Below, piece after piece: positions 33,583 through 44,474 of a DNA stretch of 64,000 nucleotides (position 1 is its first letter; every line of letters begins with the position of its first letter). The position numbers and the translations under genes were made by a program. Source of the DNA: Oxytricha trifallax (Eukaryota; Ciliophora; Spirotrichea; Sporadotrichida; Oxytrichidae); contig ARYC01017408.1 of assembly GCA_000711775.1 (NCBI GenBank), positions 1 through 64,000 on the forward strand, in the 5' to 3' direction. The notes below the pieces were generated by a model. It saw only the letters and a program-made list of their open reading frames with translations, was not told where the DNA came from and did no database searches.

Positions 33583-35567
33583 ATGACTTCGAGAGTATCT
33601 GCTAAGAGAATTCTTTCTATACTCTTTGCAATCGCTATTTTGAATGTTATCATGAAAATATATATATTTATATAAACTTCAATGTAGACTTGTATAAAAT
33701 TCTTTTAAAAATGTGTAAGTATTATTTATGAGCAAATAATAGCATTGTAAAAGGAGACATAGATCCAATCCCTAAAGTAGTGAGATCTATCTTGAAAGCA
33801 GCAAATTACAATAAAAATGAAATGCCAAGCCCAAATATCACTGATTGTAAGTATATGTTAGCAATATTTTCATGTTTTTACAAATTATTTGTGTGATAAG
33901 CAATCGATTAAATTAACTATTTTTGTTTTTAGATATCAGATACACGCTTGAATTAGATGCGATGGGAACTATTGATGATTACAATTAATAGGTAGGTCTT
34001 TTTTATTCAAAGATAGTATTTAAATCATAAATACGCCTTAATGTGTATGGTTTAGGGTAAAATTGGAGCGTAATGATAATAGAGCAATTTTAATAAAAAT
34101 TTAGAGACTATTTAAAATGGGTGATATATAACTAATTCATAATCTTGAATATGGTATGACGCTTAAATTAAGATGTAAAACCAATATTTATTTTCCAGGT
34201 ATTGCAAATTCTTTTCATAGGATTGTTTAAAATAATATACACTTCATCTTGGTCACTTTAAAGTATTTCAATATAATTTTCTCTATTCTGCAAAGAATGG
34301 TAAAAATTTTATTAATTAAGCAATAAGGCATTTAATATTGGAGCAATTCCTTTTTTGAGAAGCAATGCATCAAAAGAAATTAATTATGCTAAACAATCAC
34401 TGACAAGTATGATTTTATATTATAATTAATAAGAAATTAGCATTTGAGATCAAAGTAATTGTGAGAGTTTTACATATTTATGATATAATTTATAGTAAAG
34501 TTAGACGCATTCGAAATTTTTTAAGTTGAAAGAGTTATATCAAAAAAATGCAATTAATTCTATTGAAATAATGAAGCAAATGTTTTTTTAAAGGCATATT
34601 GCTTCTCCAATAAAACTTGTTATCTATATTAGTTTTAGTTACATACTTTAAAAACTTTACAAATCGACATTCTATAAAACATTTAACTAAGAGGATTTAG
34701 GGTTTTTAATTATTTTAAGACAAAATCTATAAGATATTTCTAATTATTGAGGTTCTTCAACAATAAACTTAACTAATAAACCAGTTTTATATTAAAACTA
34801 ACTTCCCATATTTTTATAGGCGACAATTGTGTTTATTGAGATAGTAAGATGGAACGATCAAAGATTGAATTATACTAAATATAGTACTTTGCCTGAAATA
34901 ACCCCATATCACAAATCACATTGGATTGATCTATAAACTTCTAATCTAAAATTGTGCTAAATATAAAAGTTATTATTATTGCAATATCATTTGGTGAAAT
35001 AGATTATTAAATCAAAATATATATTGAATGACTTGATTTGGAAACCACACCACTCCTATGTGAACTAAGTTGGTATGGAAGTATAATCAGAGCAGTTCTA
35101 TCTCTATGCCAGTGGATTGTAAATTCCTAATTTATTTTATTAACGTTTGTAGAGTTGACTGGGTTAGAAAAGTTTCCCTTACTGTGAAATGCTAATTTGA
35201 CTTCAGCCTCTTCCCTAATGACAACCAGTAATGCAATTTAAACATTAATATATACTTATAGGTAAATGGATTTGTCAAAGTAAGTAAATTCTGATGATAT
35301 ATTTGTAAATAAAGAGCAAATTAACAAATAATAGTTTAATGCAACATAGTACCTTACATCACTCGTTATGAAAAAAGTCAAGTGGATTTCACAGCTTATC
35401 AAGTGGACAACCCCTTACAAGTCTAACCAAATAACCCAGTAGTCACTACTAGTTCAGCTCCAGACACTTATTTCTCTTTTGATATTGACTGTAAGTTCTT
35501 ACATTATTTTTTTAATCAATAATTTATAGTGAGCTATGATGGGAAATCTACTGTTAGAAATGATCTT
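33583..35567 (+). CDS. Cys-loop ligand-gated channel 2, ligand-binding half
   Basis: Paralogue of channel 1. ATG 33,583 opens a signal peptide (MTSRVSAKRILSILFAIAIL). After an interruption it reads GDIDPIPKVVRSILKAANYN, YIRYTLELDAMGTIDDYNQQ, then IVFIEIVRWNDQRLNYTKY (34,820-34,880) and IWKPHHSYVNQV (35,035-35,070). The Cys loop is CQFDFSLFPNDNQQC with Cys codons at 35,190 and 35,232, again 13 residues apart. It ends at the 13-bp pointer TAGAAATGATCTT (35,555-35,567). The stretch 34,010-34,815 between exons is unusually long for an intron here and probably contains an eliminated segment. Confidence 0.88.
35555..35567 (+). other. Pointer at the inversion junction, channel 2 (+ copy)
   Basis: TAGAAATGATCTT, with its inverse AAGATCATTTCTA at 38,355-38,367. 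Joining at one copy reads VRND into LDDTENAAL in frame, directly before TM1. Confidence 0.9.
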
Positions 35568-35803
35568 CATATAATATTAGTTGCAAACTTTATTGTTAAT
35601 TTATGAGATAAAATTCGAATAAATTAAAAATGGATTAAAATTAAATGAATTTATTTTTCCAAGAATTGTTTAAGTGATAAAAAGTAGAGAGAACAATTTT
35701 TTCTTAAAGTATCAGGTTAATTGAAAAAGTTTAATTCTCTAGCGATTTTTATTATCACGATCTTTTATTTTTAAGTTGAGCTTGTCTTTGTCTTGCCAAA
35801 ACG

Positions 35804-38367
35804 TCATCTTTCTTAATAAGTTAGCATTAATTAATTAACTACTTAATTTAAAATTTTATCGTTAAATATTGTTGAATTATCTATTAATTACCCCCTTGCT
35901 TTTATATATGAGAAAATATGACTATATTACTAAAGTTTGACTTATTTCCTGCTGAATATACATCTGAACTTGAGATAGTGATTAAAAGTGACCTTGAATG
36001 ACCACTCATTGTCGTACATGCGTGCTTTGAACAAGAAATACGCGTAGATGAAGAAACTTGAAATAAAGAGTGCGATTGAGAGTGCGTAAAGCCAGGTTAA
36101 ATCGTACAGCTCTGATAGTCTGTTGCATAAATATATCAAGAAGCTCACTATATTATATAAAATATATAAATATGATTACTATTTAAGAATTAATAAATGA
36201 TTTTAAACTAAACAATCATCTAATTTAATTGTAAGAAAAGAATTAAAAATTTATTAATAATTTGGTAAAATAATAGATACTATGTAGGAATATCTAAAGA
36301 AATAATCAAAGGTTTCTGAGACAAACTTGTAAACTTGGAACATATAAGAGTTTTCAATGATAAATACATCTTCAATTTACTTCCATAAAAAAAGTTATTT
36401 GATTATATAGTTTAAATGTCTTTTTAATTAAACTTATTATTATAAATTCCTCGTTTTCTGGTCGAAGTCAATATCAATGTTATGCCAGTACTTCACTGCG
36501 AAGATCTTGAAGTTATCGAATGCTAATTGGAACTTAGCTGGGTTGTTCTGGCCGTCTTTCTATGCTGATTCAAGCTCCTCGATGTGTGTGAACAGCAATT
36601 GATAGTAAATTTCCTAAACTTATTCGCATAAAATAATTAAAAAACTCTTTTAAATAAAGCCAAAAGCTCATGCAATACTATTAATTTTGTGGATATAAAG
36701 ACTTTAATAGGTATAATAATATATCCAAGTTTATTCTTTTTCTTCATCATCATCAGCTTTGAGTTGTCTAGTTGTTTATATTTCTACCTTAGGCTTGCCA
36801 TCTGCTTCGTCTTCAAGTTCATTGTTTAACTTGTGATCTGTCCTTGGAGAAGTTGGTCTCTAAAATTGCACTTATTTGGAGTTTAATATATATTTAAAGA
36901 TAGAAATATTCAGCTATATTCATGAATGAATTGACTTAAATCAGAAAAATAACATATTCCAAATCATTAATACATGAAATATTAAGTTTTTAGTGTCTGG
37001 TGATTGATTCTATTGTTAATTTTTCTCTTCAGCAATCTTAAACTCTTCATCGATTAACTTATCTATATTTCCCTCCTCCATGTCTTCTTAATAAACAGCT
37101 TTTTTATCATTTTATTATATGAAAGCAGGGGTCTTTTGGTGCTGCAACTTGAACTTATCATTGCTTGATTTAAGTGGTAAAGCGCCAACATCGCCTTTTT
37201 GGTTTAATGAAAACAAACTTAGTGGGGATTTTTAGTTGGAATTTGCATTTATCAAGCCTGCTCCAGTTGATTAGTGCATTAATAATAAATGTTAATGTTT
37301 CTTAATTTTAATCAGAATAATCTATGTTCAATGACTGAAAATGTGTTAAAGAATTAAAGAGCATCAATCCTGCTTCAGTGTTAAGGTTTTCTTGGGTCTC
37401 TTAAGTAGCTGCTTAATGAGCTGATTGGAAAGTGGAGGGTCTCTTCATACTATTATTATTTAAGGGAGTGTTGTTGTTCATAGGGGTGGCCATTTTAGGA
37501 GTGAGACCCAGGAAAGACATCTTTTGCTGATTACTTACAAAACTTATTGACATTCTTCTACTCTCTAAACTTTTAATCATAAGTTATAGTTTCTTTGTAT
37601 ATAATACTTTCTATGAAGTTGTAATTAAATACCTTGGAATAACGGACAAAATTCTTATATTTGCATATAAAATATCGAGTATTACATTTTTACTATGATA
37701 TTAAAACTTATATTGTAAACTTTTGAGAACCTTCTTCTTGTATTTAGACAGGTTAGCTCTGATATTATTGACTATATCATCGATCTACTGCTGCATGACT
37801 TTATAGTTTGAAGTTGCAAAGTTAACCACTGCGAATTCAAGCATTGCAAAACAAGTGAATATCAAGATGCCAGTGAAGTATAGCAAAAACTTTTCATATT
37901 TAAAATTTTCATTAAAAATAACCAATCTAATTTTAGATTTTGAAAATCGATCACTAAGAAAATTAATGTTGTTTTTATAAGAATTTTGAAGTAAGAATTG
38001 AGCCAGACAGAGTATTCTATGGGTGGTAGGATAGTATTAATACCATTTTGGAAATTAATAGTAATCAATACAACTGTGATAGCAAGTGAGCATCTAGCTG
38101 TTAAAATAAAATTAACAGCATTAATCACACACAGTCCACAATTTAATAGCATATTTGAGTATATTTACATTAAGGGGATCTTAGTATTAATTTTTTATAC
38201 TATTTAATAAGTTTACTGAATCCTTGGATATCCAAAAACTGCAATATGCAATGATTACAAAGATAACAGATGGCACTATATAGTATACCATATAGAAATA
38301 GGGGTCACGCTTCATCTCTAATTTGAATGTTAAAGCTGCGTTTTCGGTGTCATCAAGATCATTTCTA
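35804..38367 (-). CDS. Cys-loop channel 2, transmembrane half (inverted)
   Basis: Starts at pointer 38,367 with DLDDTENAALTFKLEMKRDP, then TM1 (MVYYIVPSVIFVIIAYCSFW), TM2 (ARCSLAITVVLITIN...ILPP) and, after a 113-bp segment bounded by TACTTCA, TM3 (GILIFTCFAMLEFAVVNF). A long Asn/Gln-rich and acidic loop follows in pieces (37,540-37,340; 37,270-37,020; 36,870-36,730), then LAFDNFKIFAVKYWHNIDID and, after a segment bounded by ATAGT, the last helix LYALSIALFISSFFIYAYFL. The first in-frame TGA is at 35,804-35,806; the protein may in fact end near RCIFSRK at 35,940. Confidence 0.82.
36152..36283. other. Germline-limited segment (IES) in channel 2, pointer ATAGT
   Basis: ATAGT (read on -) at 36,279-36,283 and 36,147-36,151. 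Removal joins FRYSY to IVSFLIYLCNRLSELYDL in frame, matching the uninterrupted FRYGYESAFLFFLCNFLSRL of channel 1. Confidence 0.8.
37881..37993. other. Germline-limited segment (IES) in channel 2, pointer TACTTCA
   Basis: TACTTCA (read on -) lies at both ends: 37,987-37,993 and 37,874-37,880. Removing 113 bp joins WLNSYF to TGILIFTCFAMLE in frame, as in the paralogue's LEEFCRGVMIFTCVTMLE. Confidence 0.85.
38090..38210. other. Likely germline-limited segment in channel 2 between TM1 and TM2
   Basis: The frame breaks after FWISKDSVNL and resumes at TARCSLAI about 120 bp later, where channel 1 reads FWISKFAITARVFLAI without a gap. TTAA occurs near both borders and joins in frame, but a slightly different pointer is possible. 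Confidence 0.55.
38355..38367 (-). other. Pointer at the inversion junction, channel 2 (- copy)
   Basis: Inverse of 35,555-35,567; it opens the transmembrane half of channel 2 on the minus strand. Confidence 0.9.
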
Positions 38368-38577
38368 TACTACTATACAAAAATTTTAAGCGAATTTTTT
38401 ATTTCAGAAATGCTTTAAAACATCAAATTTTCAATAATTTTAGATATTATTAATGATTTCTCTTATTTAAATAAATTAGCTTAGCCAATATACTTATTGT
38501 TAATAATGATTCCAATTATTTAATTTTGAAATCATTAATGAATTGTAATTATAATTAATAAAAAGATTAAAAATAAT

Positions 38578-40889
38578 ATGTAATCTCTGATCAGTGATTT
38601 AGAAAAAACGCAGTCCAAGGTGCTTGATTAGCGAAAAGAAATGCTCAATAAAATTGATTCATTAATTGGGGAACTAACTAACGCAAAGACTAATATATAA
38701 AGAAATGTAAGTTTGTTACCAACCTAATTTTCAAATAAAATTGTTAAATTATGATAAGGAAAAGATTATCAGAAATGTTCTAAATGTAGAAATGCATTGA
38801 TTTTAAAAAATACAATTTTTACTCAGCAATTTCCCGTCTATTATTTAAATCCCTTATGATTAGTAATTCTAATTTTAAATTTCTAGATCGGTGGTGATGA
38901 GACTCAAGTATCAATGAGTATTGCTCCATAGTTGAATGAACTGCCAAAAAAGGGTACTGTAAGTATAATTTGAATTATTTCAAGAGCAAAACCTTAGTTT
39001 GAATATGCCAATTTATCAATTTATACTTCGTTAATCATATTATGCTATTCAGGATGTTGTCAAGAAGATCATTAACCAAAATAAAGTTTACTATGAGCAC
39101 TTGTCCAAGTAAACCAGAAGTTTCTTAATTTAAATAGAAAAGATAAATTTACAGAATTTAGCGTAATGTCTAATGAATAACCTTTATTAAGGTTTATGGA
39201 AAACAAATTGCAAAAGAACTAACTTCAAAGCCAGAATACGAGCAACCTCTGTTCAAGGAATTTGAATTAAATAAGCCAGTGCTTAACCAAACTATCGCAG
39301 AGCATATGTACATAAGTGGATGCTATCAAGCAGGAGAAGTATTTACTCAAGAAGCACAAATCGATTTAAATTCAAATAAAGCTAAATTAATTTGCCTTAT
39401 AAAAAACAACCTCCAATCCACTATTTAGTTCTTTCCCTTAGTAAAATCTCATTTAAAAACAACCAATTTAGTTATCTATAATAAAACTGATAAATAAGCA
39501 AAAATTAAAGGTATAATTTTATAATCTTCTCTTACACAATTCTTTAGAAGATTTTATTATTGACACTTCAACAAATGCATCCTTTGAAGATTTCAAACTT
39601 AAATACAAAATTCTAAACGAAGTAGTGGTCTCTCTTCACTCCTAAAAGTCTACAGCTTTAGCTATAGAATGGGCACAATAAAACAAAGAGGCTTTAGAGA
39701 AGATAAAGAGCGATATATTGTTCAATCTGCATAAGGGAGAGTTTTGCGATATGATCAAGGAAAATGTGTAAATGCATATTAAAATCAGGGAGTTGAAGGA
39801 GTAGCATGCGATAGGGACATCGCAAATTATGTCGTAGAACTCTTCATGGGGTGCTAAAGGATCACATGTCAATAGTTTATGTTAGCAAATTACAATGATG
39901 ATTTGTATGTATAACCCTAGTCGAATTTTTTAAAAAGTAATTTAACTCATAGTTAGGTAGATAATGGTCAAGTTGGCTCAGTCAAGGTAGACGCAAATGG
40001 AGATGTAAAAATGGAAGAGGATGTACCGATAAAACAAGAAAATTCAGATGACTAAAGTAGCATAATCTAAATGAATGTAAACGAAGCCGAAATGGACTTC
40101 CAAGAAGTTGGTTTATCTCGAGAACAAGCACTTTAGGAGATCCAAAAGCTTGATAAGGAACTATAAATTAAAAACTAAAAGCTCCTAAAGTATAGTTAGC
40201 AGTCAATGAGACCCTTCCACTCAAAGTATTCCTAAGAAATACATCACTTAATGGGCTCATTGATCTATTTGGATTAACTTGCTGAATACTAACACACAGC
40301 GGATAAAAGTCCCTCAAAACATTCACCTCTCTCACCACATGTATAGCAGTACTAAGACTTGATTAAGCAGGATAATTGGTTCTCTCTGGAATAACAATTC
40401 ATGAAAGATTACTGCAAAGTTCAAGGTTTATCTTCAGAGAGCAGTCTCTTACTCATTACTAAAGCTTCCATGCTGGGATTACCTATTCTTACCAAGGCTA
40501 TCTAGAAAATGAACTTAAAAAACGAGAAAGCTGGATTTTCTACTCTAAATAAAGCTCATAATGAGTTGCCAATTGAGATAGATCTTGGAAATGAGTTCAA
40601 ATTTCATGATATATTCATATGTCCAGTGAGCAAAGAAATATCTCATTCAAGAGACAACAATCCTTTTTATATTTTTTGCAGTTCTAAAGATTAAGTTTTC
40701 TATTAATTTTTACCATGGAAAATTTATAATAATTTATATCCTATGTTACTCTCATGCGGACATGTAATGAGTAAGAACTCCTTGACAAAACATTCAAGAG
40801 CAGCTATAAACAGAGAAAATAAGTTTAAGTGTCACACTTGCCCAGCAACCATGACCATGGCAAATGTCCAAGAAATCAAAATTAACTGA
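38578..40889 (+). CDS. RMD5: RMD5/GID2-like E3 ubiquitin ligase subunit of the GID/CTLH complex
   Basis: ATG 38,578 opens a coiled-coil N-terminus (SLISDLEKTQSKVLDQRKEM). LisH/CTLH-like sequence follows: TIAEHMYISGCYQAGEVF, then ALAIEWAQQNKEALEKIKSD and ILFNLHKGEFCDMIKE. The CRA part has PFHSKYSQEIHHLMGSLIYL. The C-terminal degenerate RING reads LPIEIDLGNEFKFHDIFICP, VSKEISHSRDNNPMLLSCGH and KFKCHTCPA, the pattern of RMD5/RMND5 proteins. Stop TGA 40,887-40,889. GT-AG introns lie at about 38,707-38,886, 38,960-39,052 and 39,110-39,160. The RING is cut by a 78-bp segment with pointer ATCCT. The protein pairs with a MAEA/GID9-type partner to transfer ubiquitin; no partner gene is seen here. Confidence 0.9.
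40665..40742. other. Germline-limited segment (IES) in the RMD5 RING, pointer ATCCT
   Basis: ATCCT at 40,660-40,664 and 40,738-40,742. Removing 78 bp with one copy kept turns the broken frame into SRDNNPMLLSCGHVMSK, the conserved NPPM.L.CGHV block of RMD5 proteins. There are no GT-AG borders. Confidence 0.9.
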
Positions 40890-40959
40890 ATGCTTTTTTT
40901 TATTAATGGTTTTTGTATTTAAGCTAGGATACTGATTCAATAATTTTATATTAATTTAT

Positions 40960-41386
40960 CAAATTAATGCTCTATGAAGATAAGATACAGACAATAGATA
41001 ATCTGGATGATTGGACATATAGAGAAGTAAGAAATTTATAATTGCAGGGTTTTGAGTTTATGATATGAAATATCTATATAACAATAGAAAAGTTTATAAT
41101 TAGATTAAAGAATTAAAGAAATTCTACAACCTACATGAAAAAAAGAAGTATCTTGTGTATTTTAAAGAGCTTTTAAGTATATTTTATTAAAAAACTTAAA
41201 ATGAATTTCGAATTTCCCAATAATATTTATTCAAAACTATTTTGTATACTCTTATTATAAATAGAGGAATCTTGTATTATAGAAAATTGATCTAAATATA
41301 TCCTGAATCTAAAATATTTTGTATATAAATCATTCTAATCATAGAGTACTTATAATTTTAAAGTTTGTAAACAACCAATTAATTTC
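40960..41386. other. AT-rich spacer after RMD5
   Basis: Short open stretches only; no conserved motif. Confidence 0.4.
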
Positions 41387-41875
41387 ATGTCATCTTCTAT
41401 TACAAATCCGCTTGGTCGCGACTCCAAGGATTAATCAAACGTGTTGCAAAAGTAGGTTCCTTAAACTGAATAAAACAAAGAGCTCACTGGAAAAACTCTC
41501 TCGCAAGCTACAACTGGATATTAAAAGTAATATTTTAATAATTAAAATAGTAAAAAGTATGCATTTGTCTACTAAAAAGCGCGGATCGTTAAATGTGAAT
41601 TTAAAAGAATAAAGATAAAAACTTTAGTTTGAACTTGTATATTTTGTATTCTGTCTGAATTTCAAAGGGGAATCAGAGATAAAATTTTGCAAAACCTAAT
41701 ATTTAAAATTACCAAATTGGATAGAGCTTTGGACTCAGCTAGAAAATCTCAGATCCAACACATTCTGGGTCAGCCCTTGACAACCAACTTCGCTTGGAAT
41801 AGCACTCAGGAATACAGCCAGGTTCCAAATAAGACCAGGACATAAAGCACTAGCAGACTAGAGCCGGCAACCTGA
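41387..41875 (+). CDS. Small Q/K-rich protein gene A
   Basis: ATG 41,387 opens MSSSITNPLGRDSKDQSNVL and continues with QTEQNKELTGKTLSQATTG. A second open piece (about 41,700-41,875) reads KLDRALDSARKSQIQHILG and ends SRLEPAT at TGA 41,873-41,875. The first piece shares its start (MSS...LGRD.KD..N) with the gene at 42,653, so these are paralogues. Whether both pieces belong to one gene is uncertain. No domain recognised. Confidence 0.45.
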
Positions 41876-42062
41876 CTGCGAAGGACTAAGGAATCGATGA
41901 TGTTCTAACTCAAGGTGTTCAGTATTCTGGTGATATTCACTTAAAAACATAAAAACAAAACAATATATATTTAACAGATAATTGGAATCTTAAGTGAATA
42001 CTTATATCATAAATTAATGAAATGATCATACAGATATATAAATTTATATACATATTTCATCA

Positions 42063-42338
42063 ATGAGCGAGGCTGATCGCATGAAGCACTTGCAAGACAT
42101 ACAAAACAAGCAAAGACTTGGAGGTCAAAAAGGTTCTGATATTATTGATAAATGAATCAAAAACTTATGATATAAATTGTGGATTTTTGTTATAAAATTA
42201 GGGAAAAATATGGATAATTATTATTACCCCACACATTTTTTATATTTCATAAAATTAATTTAATTAATTAACTTATTCTAGGATACCACTCTCTAGGATT
42301 CTTTGCAAGGTGGATAGACCTTCGGTCAGAAAAAATGA
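42063..42338 (+). CDS. Small Q/K-rich protein gene B
   Basis: ATG 42,063 opens MSEADRMKHLQDIQNKQRLG. A second piece (42,280-42,338) reads TTLQDSLQGGQTFGQKK and ends at TGA. The motif RM.HLQD recurs at 43,617 (ERMQHLQDVSAEQRD), a sign of repeated exons. The phase of the joint between the pieces is unclear. Function unknown. Confidence 0.45.
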
Positions 42339-42652
42339 TGAATTCTTAAAATTATAATAAGATTATTATTTTTAGATTGGAAAACAGAATAATAATCTAT
42401 ATTTATAAACTATTATTTACTGAACAGAGAGATTCCTGATTTTATTACTTTACTACCTTGATTTACTTTCTTAAATCACTTAAATCCAAAATTATTAATT
42501 ATTTGTATATAATCCCTATATATCAATCATGATAAAAACGTGATTACAATCGATAACTTGGAATATATATGTACTAGGGAAAGTTCTATAAATAATTTAA
42601 AACTAAATTAAAATACATTACAAAATAGATAAAATATACTACTCTATATTAC

Positions 42653-43799
42653 ATGTCATCTATTATTGATAGTCTCCTTGGTAGAGACTAAAAAGATACA
42701 GCAAACATCAAGGGCGGGGAAGGCTCTAACTTTGGATAGTCTTCTGACTTGAAATAGTAAAAATAAATTTAATAAAATAAGTATATATAAATTGGGAATT
42801 TATACATAAAAGAGTAAGAAGAAATATAATTTTAATTATGATAATTATTAACTTATCTGACAAAAGCCAGTCTGATCAAACAACTGGTTTGAGTGGTGGT
42901 CCAAACCAACAATTAATATAGTAATTAAAGCTTATTAATATTCTATAAACACCGTCTAAATAGTCTAACATTCGAAGTAATATTTGGATAATTTAAATTT
43001 CTAAACAACTTAATGACCAAAATTATCCAGGAATTGAAAGAGATTTTAAATAATAATTAAACACAGACAATTCAGGATTAAAACTACAACCAGGATTCAC
43101 TGGTCAGGAAGAAAAATAAATAGAATATAATTATTTGAGTAATAAAATAATTACATATTTTTATGAAGAATACTATAAGAGAGACTTTTCATAGAATTTA
43201 GATAAGACTTCAGACAATACAATTTAATACTTAAAAATAATATAATAATTGATTTTTTTAATATTTTATCTATATTATCCATAAATATGCTTTATTTATA
43301 AAAACAAGTTAAAGGAAAATTAAGATTATTTGTGCTTTTTTTTAAAAGTAATTAGTCTAATGAGGAATATTCTTTCAAATTAAACTTTTTTAAAATCTCT
43401 ATCTAAAAAATTTAATTGTTTTTAAATTGGATCTGGATATTCAACTACTCAAGGGGTTTCACAAACCAAGGATCTTGCTTCTATGGATTAGAATCAATTA
43501 ATTACTTAAAATTAATTCTTTACTGTATAAATTATATCAATTCTTAATGAATTATTTAAATTTTTATTTAATAAATATCAATGTATTAATTCAAATATTT
43601 TATTATTTTAGTAAATGAGAGAATGCAGCATCTGCAGGACGTGTCTGCCGAGCAGAGAGATGCCAAACAAGGCACCTCATTATTCGAAAAGACACCTCTA
43701 AGAAAGACAGGTTAAGAAACGCAAACATAGTCTGAATTTACTTCTGGAATGACGGGTGCTTCTGGTTCATTAGACATTTAAAATAATAATTTTAACTGA
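42653..43799 (+). CDS. Small Q/G/K-rich protein gene C, several exons
   Basis: ATG 42,653 opens MSSIIDSLLGRDQKDTANIK, GGEGSNFGQSSDLKQQ. Further likely exons: SQSDQTTGLSGGPNQQ (42,866), LQPGFTGQEEKQ (43,082), FSQNLDKTSDNT (43,185), YSTTQGVSQTKDLASMDQ (43,436) and ERMQHLQDVSAEQRDAKQGT to GMTGASGSLDIQ (43,617-43,799, TGA). Introns are pure AT with GTAA/AG-like borders. The protein would be hydrophilic and probably disordered. Confidence 0.45.
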
Positions 43800-44474
43800 A
43801 ATAATTATTAATTTATTAATAAAAGTTAAATAAAAAAGACAGAAATTTACTCTGATTAAAAAAATATCCTGCAAAATTACAGTTTATAATACTAATAAGA
43901 GAAAGATAACTATTTCAGTGCTAATATAGAATAAATTACTTTAAAACCAATAATAGATTCCTGAATTCCAAAATAAAATTTCAAAATATCTTAGATTTTC
44001 TTGAATTATGGAGTTTTTTGAATTTAAAATGTGCTTTAAAGAAGTTAAAATTAAGTGAATTAGAAAATTAAATATATATAGAAGTTATTTTTAGAATATT
44101 AAACCTCTATTCGAGTGTTTTGAAAGTTTTACATTAGTTTTAATTATAATTAAAAACATTATTTTACCAATTTGAAATACTTTATTTATAATGATTCATA
44201 AATTAGAGTAATAAACACGAATTAATTACAATAATAATAAATTAATAAAAAATTTCATTAATTATCTATTTATATGACATTCTTGTTTTATTATGATTCC
44301 TGCATCAATTTCTTGCACTATTTAACATTAACTAATTTATTACTGTCTATAAATAATAAATTATATCGCAACTAAAAGCACTCTATTAAGTTCACAATAT
44401 TAACATTAATATTGCTTTATAATTTTGCAATTATAATATTATTAAATAAGTTCCTTTTACCACAAAATAAGAAA

